A stretch of DNA of 53,020 nucleotides. Source: Hamiltosporidium magnivora. Taxonomy: Eukaryota; Microsporidia; Dubosqiidae. The first letter of the stretch is position 1. Each line of letters starts with the position of its first letter. Both the position numbers and the translations under genes were made by a program. A model generated the notes under the pieces. That model did not search any database. It was given only the letters and a program-made list of their open reading frames with translations, and had not been told where the DNA came from. Below are positions 39,101 through 51,400 of this stretch, one piece after another. Location: NCBI GenBank assembly GCA_004325065.1, contig PITI01000006.1, forward strand, positions 1-53,020. Reading direction: 5' to 3'.

Positions 39101-39760
39101 AATAGATTTTCTAACAAATCGGTTTATCATAAATTTGAGGCTACGTCAGAGGTAGCAAATTTTAATCTATGAATTATAGTCTTGATACCTCCGATTCCCT
39201 GTTAAAATAAATATTAGAGTACGTAATACACAGGTCAATTACAAAATATGTTTAGCTCATAAGATGTTATGTGAGATAAAAATTTCATTTGCATGTAAAC
39301 GATTTTAATTGTTTGTAAAAAACGGAGTTCATATAAATTTTTTTTTCTTATTTGAATTGTTGTTAGCTATAGAAAATTTTAAGGTTGATTTTCCAGGCAA
39401 AAAATATTCTATATAATTGTTTTTTGAGCAAAATGACCTTTGCAAATTCTCAATCATATTTTAACGGCTTTTTTTTAAAAAATACACTCAAAAGAACAAT
39501 TCTTAGTAGTTATAATAAAATATACAACAATAGTGTATTTATTCTTATGTCGTCTTTTAGCGACTTTTGTATTTCGTTTGTGATTGATTTAGTATCTATT
39601 TTCGTTACGTAAATCATTAATTTAAAACAACCCACAATTTAAAGTTTCTTTATCATCTACTTTATAATAAATACCTTATAAAGGAATTCTCTATTCTAAT
39701 GACACATGCTTTAAAAAGTACAAGATTTATATTTGACAAATCTAATGTAACAATTTTTTC
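36110..39760. other. Gene desert
   Basis: AT-rich DNA without genes. Apart from the inverted repeat at 38278-38306 I see nothing distinctive. The 60- and 75-codon frames at 37859 and 39385 are of chance length. Confidence 0.5.
38278..38306 (+). repeat. Perfect 8-bp inverted repeat
   Basis: CACGCTAG (38278-38285) and CTAGCGTG (38299-38306) are exact reverse complements separated by 13 AT-rich bases. Half of each arm is G or C, which makes a chance match less likely here. It could be a hairpin or a binding-site pair, but no neighbouring gene explains it. Confidence 0.5.
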
Positions 39761-40033
39761 ACCGTGCCGTAAGGAGACTTGGCCTGGAGTGTTTTCTGCT
39801 TGTCGTAAGAGGCGACTAAAAAGGCCTGGTCCTCCAGGTTGGGGTCAGGGCGTAGGGCTAACAACTCCCTTTAAAACTACCTTGTTTACGAAAACCAAAG
39901 AAGTAAGCGAACCCACTGAAAGAGACTGATTGGAGGCCTTACTGGGTAAAGCCAAGACTCGTGCAGGGCCGTAGTGCCAAGGATGAATAAGGAATTGCGC
40001 AAGGTAGCGACAAATGAACAGCGTTGCACTTCC
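39761..40033 (+). mobile_element. Dispersed SINE-like repeat, copy A (longest)
   Basis: This is the longest and most GC-rich copy. In order it shows TGTCGTAAGAGGCGACTAAA (39801-39820), a hairpin GGCCTGG/CCAGGTT (39823-39840), GGGCGTAGGGCTAACAACTC, CTACCTTGTTTACGAAAACC, CGAACCCACTG, GCCAAGACTCGTGCAGGGCC and GTAGTGCCAAGGATGAATAA. A second small hairpin, GTCG/CGAC, brackets TAAGAGG. A 7-base GACAAAT occurs both at about 39734 and about 40008 and may be a worn target duplication. The 76-codon frame through it (39699-39929) is a shadow. No reverse transcriptase is nearby, so it is non-autonomous or a fragment. Confidence 0.85.
39825..39838 (+). repeat. Hairpin in repeat copy A
   Basis: CCTGG pairs with CCAGG across a TCCT loop and can be extended by two G-U pairs. 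The corresponding position in the other copies also forms a hairpin from different bases. Confidence 0.6.
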
Positions 40034-40039
40034 ATTATA

Positions 40040-42430
40040 TTATTAAGAAAATGCATAAAAATATTTATACTAAATCTATTTTTTCTTAGATTTTCTAGAA
40101 TTACAATATATAAAATAAAATATCCTTAATTCTAAAGAATAATTTTTAGACTTGCTAGGTTATTTTGGACAACTTTTTACGTTCTTAGTAAAAATTCATC
40201 AATAATAATATTAAGATGAAGTTTCAAGAACTTAAGTCTTATGTTATAATATTTGGAATATTATTTCAGAATTAAATTCTAAAAAAAATAAATAATATTT
40301 TGCAACTCTTTTTTGAATCTAAAACGTTTAATGATCAGTTCAATCGCTTATCGAATCCGTGTAGATACTTCATGCTTATGATATTAAAATTGCTATATAA
40401 TTCTGAATGGCAAAATATTGTATGTTTTAGTGTCAAACAATTTAGGTTTTTAATACATTTTTAGTTGCGAGAAAAATTGTAAACACTTTGGAACTACTAT
40501 TTGAACTATTTTTACTGCCACCAACACTGCTTACTAAATAAAGTAAAATCATTCTTTTTGGTTAACAGTTTTGTGATTAGAAAGTCAAAATCGCTTCTTG
40601 GTACTTTTATTTTTGACAAGATATATAAAAGATATTTTTATATCATCTAAATATAAATGGTTCTTTTTTCTAAAATAATGTTTACAAAGTTTATAAACTT
40701 GTTGCAAATATTTTTTATTTTTGCTTACATGGTGAAATTTAATTTTACAGGATTATTTTTTGTTATTCTATATAGATTTTTAATTTGGTTAATGTAACTA
40801 TCATATATTTGTAAATTTTTAAAGTATAACGATTTTCTTATACACAAAAAATATCCAACCTGATATGACTTCTCGTTTTACGCTATAACTGTAAATGTAA
40901 ATTTTGATATTATTTTAAAATGCAGTCAGAGTGTAAAAATCTCCTTGTTTTTTTATTATGAAGAATTAAGATTAATTAAATAGATATCTAATTCGTATTG
41001 CTAAAAGTACGAGCTATTCAAAAAGAAAGAGCATCTCTTTTATATTAAACAAAAAAAAATAAATTGTGTTTTAAACCACTATATTAAATTTTCCTCAATT
41101 AAGATTTGGTTTTTCGAATCCTTGCGGTTATCTTTTAAAAGATTGAAAAGGCAGTCATTATATCGGAGGGATAGAATAAATGAGATTAATACTTATGTTT
41201 TGACGAAACTCAAACGCTAATTTTAATCTTCTTGATTCTCTTAGAACACGTAAATTATATTGAAGAAGCCAAGATATTAGCCGCTAAGGAAATATCGAGT
41301 CAGCTCAACGCAAATATAAGGTGATTAGTCTTTTAATATTTTCGAAACGCATAAAGACCTTTTTGAAAAGTTTCAATAAAAATACTCGCAAATAACTCGA
41401 ATCCAATGCTTATTATATATTATAAACGAATTCGAAACATTATTGTCCTCAGATAGTCGTTTTCTTGTTTTAACATTTTATATTTTGGCGTTTCATGATT
41501 ATTTAAAAATAATTGTCATTCATAATAAAAAAATTCTTTGTAGTATTAGTAATTTTTGTGAAATATACAATAAAAAGTCGTACTTTTAAATTTTTTATAG
41601 ACGATCATATTGTATTATAAAAAAATAACTACATACTAAATGCCTTTTTAGCGGCTAATTTTCAGAGTTTGTTTATAACCCGTTTAAAACATTAAAACGT
41701 CTAAAGCTGCAAAAATTCCATGTATCACAATAAAACTTTCCAGATGTTTGTTTTACAGCTTATGTTTAATTAGCATTTAGTATATGTTATAGTTAATCTT
41801 TTGATGGTGGATGTCTACACAATTAATATAAATGCTCGTTGCTCATATAATGTCTATCGTTCTTTTTGAAAAAAATGCATTATTTAGAAAGTTCTTAGAA
41901 ATTTAATGTATTATAAAACAAATATTTAAAATAAATTAAGGTTTTAAATATACTTTGGCATAAATATTTTTTTTATGTATGAAATTTATCTATTTAACGA
42001 TGTACGATAAATTCGTATATAATATATTCCAAAATCGTCGTCTTATACTGATAATGAATTTACTTTAGATGAACTCTTTTTTTTAAAATTGAAACTCATT
42101 GTCAATACATAAAAAGTTGGCTCTCCTTTTATTGGCTTATAAAAATTATAATAAAATATTTATACTAAAAATTTTAAAAAACTTTTATATGATTAAGTTA
42201 TAAAAAAAACCAATGGTTTTGAGAAAATGTATATTTTACAATTCGTGGCATATTATAAATGAATTTTCAATACATTTAAAATTATACAAGAAAAAATGTT
42301 CCAAAGTTGTGTTATTAAATTTATATTTAACAACAAATTTTGCCTATACAATAACTATGGTATAATAATAATTCTTTCTTACTCTATTATAACTTAGTGT
42401 TTCGAAAATTTAATTGCACTCTTCTTCGGA
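40040..42430. other. Gene desert
   Basis: AT-rich DNA between two repeat copies. No gene or RNA is seen. Confidence 0.5.
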
Positions 42431-42437
42431 AAATATT

Positions 42438-42620
42438 CATTCTTTCATCCTCGGCACTAAAGCTTTGTACGATCCTTGGCTTGTCTCTGTAATACCGCTT
42501 AACCAGTCTATTTACGGCGGGTTTCCGTACTCTTTTTGGTTTCTTATACAGGTGGTAAAAAGAGTGCGTGTTTTGCTCTTCGCTCAACGTGGAGACCAGT
42601 TCAGCTTAGTCGCTTCTTGC
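42438..42620 (-). mobile_element. Dispersed SINE-like repeat, copy D (inverted)
   Basis: The reverse complement shows GCGACTAAG, then a hairpin AACTGG/CCA(c)GTT, TACCACCTG, AGCGGTATTAC, GCCAAGGATCGTACA and TTTAGTGCCGAGGATGAA. It shares GCGGTATTAC and GTGCCGAGGATGAA exactly with copy B. The overlapping open frames on both strands at 42387-42623 are shadows of this repeat. It ends in a GATGAAAGAATGAAT tail similar to copy B. Confidence 0.82.
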
Positions 42621-42629
42621 TAAAAGAAG

Positions 42630-45410
42630 GTAATACACCTAATCAAATCTGCTGCAGCATGGTGTAGGATAATTGAGTATATAACTCGGGAGAGTATTGT
42701 TTGTCTAAAATTATTGGCTATTTTACAATCTTTATATCAAAATTTTAATGTTTAAAAGAAAAATTACAGTTTCCAATAAAATATGTGGTACATTCTGCGC
42801 AATCTTAAAGATTCTAAATGATAAGACCACATAAAAATATATTGCAGTTCTGTTACCTCGCGAAAAAATATCAACTAAGCAACCAAGAAATGCTTCTGCT
42901 TCTTTATTTCATTTTAATAGCTGAAATTTGCGACAAATATTATGTTTATGCTTTTCCAGTTTTAAAGAATATTTGAACCTTGAATATTGCTAGTTTTAAT
43001 AGAGATTCTCATAAAATATCTATAAAAAAATTGTTCGTTTTCTGTATAAAATAGTTTTATTTGTTATAAAATAAAGCTGCATAAGTTTCAAAATAACTTG
43101 CTAATGTTTTTTAATATTGGGAATTGTTATATGGCTTGATTTGCAGGGATTAAAACACATAGGTTATCATATAAACTTAAGAGGAAATAATTAAAAATAC
43201 AGAAGATAAATGCTTTTTCTCAATTACATAATTAAAACTGAAAAACAAATACTTATAACTAGATTTGACTGAGCTTAAAATTAAACTAAAACATTTAAAA
43301 TTAGCGAAATTTGTTTCAAATTTTATTGAGTAGAAATATTAATGGTCTGTTTTTGTAGTAAATATCATTTTCTAGGCAGAAATCTCGAATCTGGTCATTA
43401 AAACAACTTATTTAGCAATAAAATAAACTTACTAACTTTGCTAAAGTAGTTAAAATTCTAATAAGAAAAGTTTTTTTAAGTAAAATGAGACACTTTCTCT
43501 GGCCATCTTAAGTTTCAGAGTATAATGATAAGACTTTTAGAGATTTTGCTACATTTTATCTCTCAACTAGAATAAATATACATTTTATTTGTTAAAACGT
43601 AACTTTTTGTTAGTTATTTATTTATGTGAAAATCCTTAAATATAAAATAAAAACGCATGCAGAAATATTTTATAAAACTATGTTTCTAAATTTGCACATA
43701 TATTTTATAAATATCTCATTTCCTATGCTTCTAAACTTCTAAAATTGATAATTTTATTTTTATCTCATTAAAAGATACTTTAAAGAGGTAGCATTGCATT
43801 AATAATCTAATTTTCTGTATTTGCTCATAAACCTCATCCCAGAAAGAATTTATTATCCCGTATTATTAGCAATATTGTTTTTCAGCCAACATTTCTGTAG
43901 CATCTATAGTCTTCATGGCTTTTATATAAACGAAATCTATGCTTTATATATTGATATAGTACTGCGAAAATTTCCGTAAATTTTATAAATATATTCTCGG
44001 ATTTATAGAAAATTGATTGTAAAATTTTTTTGCTTATGTTTATTTATTCTATTATTTTTAAGAAAACTATTGAATGCTCAACCCCGGAGAAAATGAGGAT
44101 TTCTTATGAAATTGCAAGATAGATCAAATATATAATGAATGTAATTATTTTTTTATGAAAGAGTTAGAAAAGAATTATATTAATCCAGCGTAATTATTAT
44201 TTGAGATTTCTAAAGTAATGAAATAACTTTTTGCTACTAGTTTTTTTATCAAGCTGATATGTTTTGTTTTGATAGGAAAATTTTTCACCGTAAAAAATCT
44301 TGTTTTTTGGCTTAATAGCACTAGAAAACAGTGAATGCCTAGAAAGATTATGGCAAAAATTTAACTTATAAATAATTTATTAAAATTTCTATAAAATTTA
44401 ATATAGCCTATTTTCAATTTTGATACACATTTTAGATTTAGACACAAAGATCAGTTTTCAATTTATAATAACCAGTCTAGAAATCAAATCTAATATTATA
44501 GTGATTCTTATTCATTTTAACATTTGTAAACGCGAATATACAATTTGTTTTAATTTTTTTTAATTTTTTATATTTTTTTATATTTTTTTGAGAAAATATT
44601 AGGTTCTCGTATGAACGAACTAAAAGTCAAATGTCAAAAAAATTGTTTTTAAGAAATTTGTTGTGAATCTGTTATGATTATATGAATACAACTTTTCGAT
44701 AAATTTATAACAAAATAAAAATATCTAAACAACCTTCTGAAGATAAACCATTGAAGTGTATTTTTGACTCCGTTTAGAGAAAATGTCTCAAAGATAATAT
44801 TATGACGTTATACAGTAATTCGTATTTATATCAAGATAAATAAAACAATCAAAACTAATTTTGCAATAAATTTAATATTAAACAAATTAAAAGGTTTTTC
44901 CGAGCTAAAATCATTTGATAGATAAATATTTTAAATCTTAAAATATGTTCCCAAAAATGACCTTGATTTTTTTGTAGTTATGAGTTTATTGTCTTATTGT
45001 TTTTCCTCGTATAAAAAGATTTTATGCATTCAATAAAACTTATATATTCACGTTTTCTGTCTAAAATGCTCAGATAAAAAATATATGTCCTATCTTAGTG
45101 TCATATTTTTTTCGTGATTCATATTTTTAGAATAAAACACGAACTATGTTATAGAAATACTTGGTTACTAAGTTTTCCGGGTTTCTTTTAACTTTCTTGA
45201 TTTTCTGATTGGATTTTCAATCTTGCAAACTTCTAATTTCATGAAAAGCGATCTGGGAATTATCTGTTATAAAGGTTGTCTTAAGGGGTCAGTATATAAA
45301 CTGCAAACTAACTATTTCAGATCGATGGGCTTTATTTGGAAAAATCCAATCATTTTTAACACTGTGACAGGAGTCATATTGTTTTCATGGTATTAACGTT
45401 GCTCTAGTTT
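42630..45410. other. Gene desert
   Basis: AT-rich DNA with no supported gene. It includes the low-complexity tract at 44548-44589. Confidence 0.5.
44548..44589 (+). repeat. Low-complexity T-rich tract
   Basis: Short T runs of six to seven bases are separated by TAA or ATA, giving an imperfect tandem pattern. It is simple-sequence DNA. Confidence 0.6.
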
Positions 45411-45414
45411 ACGA

Positions 45415-45815
45415 TTAATAACTGCACCCCTAACACCACATCGTATCTCTTAAGATACCGTCATTTCAATGGCTTGCATCTAAAAGCGAGAAATTAATTT
45501 TGGGGATAGGAAGTTTCTCGGTGTTCGTAAATTTCGCGGCTCATGTGTTATCACAGGTCGAGACTGGCCTCGTGGTTCTCAAGACTAGCAGCATACACAG
45601 ATACTCTATTCTAAACATACTTAATAAATTCAAGAAAAATAATATTTGCAAATTTCATGGTCTATATAAATGTTTGGTCTCATATTACAAATTTGGCTTG
45701 TAAATAGCATTTCTCGCTTTATCTATTGTATGTTTTTTTGTATCTCCCAGTCATCCCGTCTCGTAACACGGGTGAGAGACTAGAGGTCTCTAAGCTTTCA
45801 CATGGCATTAGGTGA
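45415..45815. other. GC-richer island with twin hairpins
   Basis: About 400 bases are clearly richer in G and C than the flanks. A 67-codon forward frame lies at 45500-45703 (its N-terminal half is protein-like, VFVNFAAHVLSQVETGLVVL). Beyond it are two adjacent hairpins: CCCGT/ACGGG (45755-45772) and AGAGAC/GTCTCT (45775-45791). It could be a relic of another mobile element, a structured RNA or a coding remnant. A TGTTACGA string on the minus strand recalls the dispersed repeat, but the rest does not align. Confidence 0.4.
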
Positions 45816-47357
45816 AAATTCAATTGTCGTTTCTAATCTAGTTTCTATACATAAAAACGATATTTATAGAAATGTTTTGAATGTTTTTAACATCTCTCAA
45901 AATTGTACAAGCTTTCATTGACCTCAGATTGTCAATTCAAGCTTCATCACCTGAAAATCTAACCATTGTTTCATAAATCAATTGCAAATAGTTTAAATGT
46001 TCTTACCTCCACATAAATATTTGCAACAAGAAAATTTTTAATGATACAATTTTAGGATGATTAAGTTTGCCATTCTAAAAAAGAGCTTTTCTAACAAAAA
46101 AGCAGCACACTCCTTGCACCAACAAAAAGAATTTAACAGGATATCAAGAAATGTGTTCAATGGGGCAAATACAAAGGAACAGGCCAGAAAACAGAACAAA
46201 TATAATTAAACATTCAGAGGAGAAATATTTTAAACTTACATATAATAAAATAAAAAAACTAAAGCAAAAAAGGCGGAAAATTAATTTTGAAATAAATCAA
46301 AATCAAAAATACATGAATAGATTAAGAATTTAAGCAAAAACGAATAACATATATCAAATGAATGCTGTGAAAATTACATAAAATACGAAAATTTAACTTA
46401 TCATAAAATTTGTAATGAATTATAAATTAAGCAAGCAATAATAGACAGTTTTAGTAAACTCAGACTATATTTGTCTTCAATTTTGAGCGATCTTTTTTTA
46501 TAATGAAAAATAATCCAACAAATCGCTAGGTCGTCTTATAAAGAATTATCGCATTTTCGCGTCCAAAAATAAATGAATCTCAAAAAATAATGAATGAAAA
46601 ATAGTGCCGGTTCTGTGAATCTCTATGTGATGTTGTGATTTTACATTCTATTTGTTTTGATCGGTCTAAATATAAATTCCATTGTCTAATCTATATATTT
46701 AAAATAGCTCTAACGAAACATATTATTTTTGATTTAACTGCATTCATGACAAAAAGAAGTAGAAAAAATGATCTGCTATCTTTTTGATGAAAATGTGAAT
46801 CAATGTATAAATTTAACCGAAATTTTGCACAAAAGACGATAACATATTGTTATGGAATAGAATTTTTTGCAGTATTTTTTTTAGATAAATGCCTAATTTC
46901 TTCATAAGACAAAAAAATCACGAAAAAAAACTACAAGCTAAAATATAAAAGACAATTGTCTAAATTGGAGAGATAGATTTTATCGTACCTATCCAAGAGT
47001 TTATAATGGTCTAGAATGATATTTCCAAAAAAGCCAGGAATCCTTAATTTCGAAATATGTGCGGGCACTTTAGACTTAATAAAGCTTCATTTTTTATTCC
47101 AACAGATTAACCAAAGTCATATAACCTACAAGTATAGTAGTTGTTTACTTCAATTAAGAAAAAAAAATAGTTAATATTAAAGTATTATAATTACATCGGT
47201 ATATCTCAATTAATAAAAATTGAATACTCAACTATATTAGCCATATATTCCCGTAATAAGTATAGTTTGTTAACCCGCTTAAAAGCCGAAAGTTATACAG
47301 CTGTTCGTCATAGAGGAATCTGAGAAGGTGGAAAGTAAAATTAGAATTTTAAAGAAT
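45816..47357. other. Gene desert
   Basis: AT-rich DNA. The Lys/Asn-rich 60-codon frame at 46151-46333 is of chance length. Confidence 0.45.
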
Positions 47358-47372
47358 ATGTTATGATAATCA
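47358..47372 (+). repeat. Left target-site duplication of copy B
   Basis: ATGTTATGATAATCA recurs without mismatch at 47542-47556, on the other side of the repeat copy. This is the expected footprint of retrotransposition by target-primed reverse transcription. Confidence 0.8.
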
Positions 47373-47541
47373 CTAAAAGGGAAGGATCCTTCATGCTGGG
47401 CGTAGGGCTAAAAACCCACTCTTTAAAACCACCTTGTTACGAAACCCTCAAAAGTAAACAAACCCACTGGAAAAAGACCATTGGGCGGTATTACTGAGGG
47501 AGGCCAAGGCTGTGCAGGGCTGTAGTGCCGAGGATGAATGA
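47373..47541 (+). mobile_element. Dispersed SINE-like repeat, copy B, with target-site duplication
   Basis: This 169-bp insertion starts CTAAAAGG and contains the palindrome GAAGGATCCTTC (47381-47392). It then shows GGGCGTAGGGCTAAAAACCC, AAACCACCTTGTTACGAAA, CAAACCCACTGG, GCGGTATTAC, GGCCAAGGCTGTGCAGGGC and GTAGTGCCGAGGATGAATGA. It is bracketed by a perfect 15-base direct repeat. Relative to copy A it lacks the first block, so it is slightly 5'-truncated. It has no coding capacity. The GATGAATGA end looks like the simple 3' tail of a LINE or LINE-mobilised SINE. Confidence 0.85.
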
Positions 47542-47556
47542 ATGTTATGATAATCA
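47542..47556 (+). repeat. Right target-site duplication of copy B
   Basis: Exact copy of 47358-47372, immediately after the GATGAATGA tail. Confidence 0.8.
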
Positions 47557-47940
47557 AAAACATAAACTTATCTAAGTTCTTACAGTATGTTAAAAATTAA
47601 TGCTAGAAAATTACATAACGAAAGGGCATAAGAGGTTTGTTCTAGAAACTTCCAATGCTCGTGAAACATGTAGAAAGAGCATAAATATAGTAACGCTATA
47701 ATATGAACATAGAAATATTGATTTAGTTGTAATAATGACTTGCAACTCATATATTTTGAAAACGTATGATTGTCAATAAATGAAAAGAACAAGACAAGTA
47801 CACATAGCTGATAAAATTTTGGTCAAAAGTAAGGTTTATGATATAATTTTCATAAAAAAATCAAATTTTAACAAAGCAAAAGTTTTGAATCTGAAATTTT
47901 TAAAAGACTTAGCCTGTTTCAAATATATAGATAGGTTTTA

Positions 47941-48425
47941 ATGAATTCGTTAGATTCAGCAATGGAAATCGTTAATCGACGGCTAAGGCTTTCTGGCTAA
48001 CCTAAAGCAATTATATGTTATACTGACAAAAATATAAACCTTGACCTTTATATGCTTTGTTTTTTTTTACCTGTTGAAAAATCTATTTTTCAAATCTCTT
48101 ATATAGGAAATTTTACATTACTATACTATTTGCAGATTAATATATTCTGTTTTAGGAAATATGAATCAAAATTAAAACTAGAAAAAATAACCAGCAAAAG
48201 GCTGATGCGCTTCATTCTCCCCGGAGTTTGCTTTTAACATAACTATGATGTAAATATAAAAACATTGGATCGTATAAACGTGTAATGCCTCGCTTTGGTT
48301 ATGCCCTCAATGCAACCAATCTACCAAAATTCGCTATAACTTTAAACAAATAAAATTTACCGGGAATTGGGAAAAAAAAAATTAATATTCGCTTTAAAGA
48401 ATATTGTAATCATATACCCAAGATA
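47941..48425 (+). pseudogene. Possible short decayed coding region
   Basis: A forward frame starts with ATG at 47941 (MNSLDSAMEIVNRRLRLSG) and runs about 161 codons with 5 internal stops, where roughly 13 would be expected. The longest run includes the 61-codon frame at 48052-48237. No family or domain is recognised. The depletion is suggestive only, given the number of frames inspected. Confidence 0.28.
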
Positions 48426-48429
48426 AACT

Positions 48430-51400
48430 CCAACGTAAAAATTTTTATTTATCATATGAAACCTGAAGAATAATTAAACACCATGAAAATGATAGGATAT
48501 ATGGTCTTCTTAAACAAACAAGGATTTGCGACACCGTATAATGAAATATTTGTAAAGTTAAGCTTGTTTCGAAAATACAAGCTCACCGAATAATTTTATG
48601 CAAAAAGAAAATTTTATTTTATATATCATAAGCCTAGATCGAAAAAACTCGAATCTTGCCTAGTATATACTTAATTCAAGTTATTATCTAATAATTAGTA
48701 TATATTCTTATCTATTTGAGGCTTTTATATTCGAGCAATACAAATTATAGACAAATTGAAGCAATTCGCATTTTCAAGCAATTATAGTTGATTTGAGTTG
48801 TGATGTAATCTTTTATTTTTACAAAATGTTAATCTCGAGAAATTCAGAAATTTTATTTTTTGTTTTTAATATGATTTTATAAGTTTAGAAATCAATGAAA
48901 ATTTATTCAAATTATTATTATAATGAGAATTATGAGAAAGATGGTAGGTTTTTAAATTTTTTTACAAATTATGGGCGGGCCACGTAACAATGATCTATTG
49001 AGCAAGATCAAAAATCGAAAATCGAATTCCGAATCTGATTCTTACTCGTTTAAGCCTTACTCCTAAACAACGGAAATTTTGGTTAGACTAACGCAAAAAC
49101 TCTTTGAATGAAATCTTTTTGGAAAGCCTATACGGTAAAGCATATGGATAAGCTTTTGTCACGCTTTATTATAGTCACTCGTAAAAAAAATCTTATCAAA
49201 AAATGTGTCCGACTCTGCTCTTAAAAAAGTTTGTTTTTAAACACATCCTACAACACACAAAGGATTTAAATCACAAAAGTTTCCATGCTGGGTTTCTATT
49301 TTATATTGAGAGGGAAGGGAGTTATAGTTTATAAACTAGTTTAGAAAAAGTAAAAGACGCCTTCGAACAGATGTGAAAATCTATGAAGAACATTTAACTA
49401 AGTTAATTACATGTTTTGGAATGTTTGAAAACAGTGAAAAGTATGTTTTCTTCTTAGTAATATATAAACAATAAATTAAAATATCTGTTTCTTCTTGCTG
49501 TTACGTAAATTGCACGAAAACTATAGATTCAGAATAGAATGTAATATTTGCAGCTCAAAACTCTTTTGTTTATAGACAAAACATCAATATGTCAAAAAAT
49601 CTAACTGCAAAAAATTCTAGAATACAGTTGCTTCTTTGTATTTCTAAATATAGGCTTAAGATGCAGCTTATTCATAAAAGAAATTTGTAAAGTTTTTGAG
49701 TGTAATTTTTAAAATTGCAAATCTGATTAGATTATACTTGCAAAAACGACTTTATAATATATTAAATGATCATGGGTTTGGACAAATATAAAATATTGCT
49801 CAATATAGTCGGGAAATGGCAGGTATTAAATAATTTTTAGCAAATTAGGCTAACATAATAGCTCAAAATAAGCATTTAGTAACAACCTATGAAATCTTTT
49901 GTTACACCTTATAAATATTCAGTAAACTGAGAAAGTTTAATAATACTGCCCTGTCCTATAAAATAAAAAAATAGTAAATAAATAATTTCTGCAGATTCAA
50001 GATTGAACGCAGAGCCTTTGGCTTTTATAGAAATACATTTATCTCGGTCGAAATAAATAATATGAACTGGTTATAAATACATTCGGGATTAGAAATCACA
50101 AAAGGCTTTCAATTAATTTTAATCTTTTTTTAAGATAAAAACATATAAATAATTCATGAGATGATTCTAAATAGTTCATCTTCAGAAGAGCTCGAAAGAC
50201 ACAATTAAGTGTATAATCCGCTATTTTAATGCCAAAAACAATTCAATATATAAATAGGTTTAAAACATAATGAGCAGAAGTTCGAACCAAAAAGAAAGGT
50301 TTAAATATTTAGATTTTTGAAGAAAGACGTCCTGAGATAAATATTTTTTTTTCAAAAATTTGATTTGAATTCGAATGTATGTGCAAGGTGTTAGATTAAT
50401 CAAGAAATTAAAATCAACTTAGAATTCGCTACCAAAATTATAACTAAGAAAGCTTGAATTTTCATTGGAAGTGTATCAAAGTCATTTTACTTGGGTTAGA
50501 AATGGTAAGCTATTTTTTTTCTAGAAAAGAAGTCAAAGTACTTTCTGCAGATATGATGTGATACACTTTAAAATTGCGTGGTTTTACTCTTGGGTACAAA
50601 ACCTTAAAAAAATGTATATATTTTTAGCAATTACTACTATATAAATGTTAAGACACGATTCATTTTCTTTCCTAACTCAAATAATATAAAAAAAAAATTT
50701 GTTTCTTGAAAGACCAAACTATAAATGTAATTGAATAGCATCGCGCAGAAACAATAAAACTTGATATAAATAATGTGTTTACTACCACTTAGTATGTCGT
50801 CTTTAGTTTTAAAAAAAGCTTTAACAAATTTGTAACATCTTCAAAAATCCAAGTATGTTGATTTTTATCATCATATTTTCATACATCGCATAGTTTTAGA
50901 AATCTGCTATAACATAGAAAACTTCGTTCTAAAGATGCAATAAAAAAATATTTGACCAAAATTTTATTAGATATTTTATTTTAGGGTAAATTTCAATTTA
51001 TTTTTTTGCTTACCTTAAAAAAATCTAATTTCGTCGGTTCTACCACTATTAATAAATATAAAAAATACATCTGACATTTGTAACTTAATAATGTACGCTT
51101 AAAATAGTAAAAAAAATGTTGTAATTACTTTAATGCTCCTTTCACAAAAAAAATCATTACATATTTCCAAATATAATTAGCTGCGTTATATAAGTCTTTT
51201 TCTATTTATAGAAATATTTGTTGTTTTATTTGCACCTATTATCTAGATAATGGCAGTAAATTTTTAAAATTTTGTTTATACATATGTTCGTATTTTTTTA
51301 TTTTATTTATAAATCTTATCTCAACGGCATTACTAATTTAATCCAAAAAAATTCAGTCTCTTGCATTATTTCGAGAATATAAAAGATTTATGAATTTATT

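Noticed and set aside
39699..39929. 76-codon open frame with a Gly/Pro/Arg-rich end.
   Set aside because: It is the chance translation of repeat copy A.
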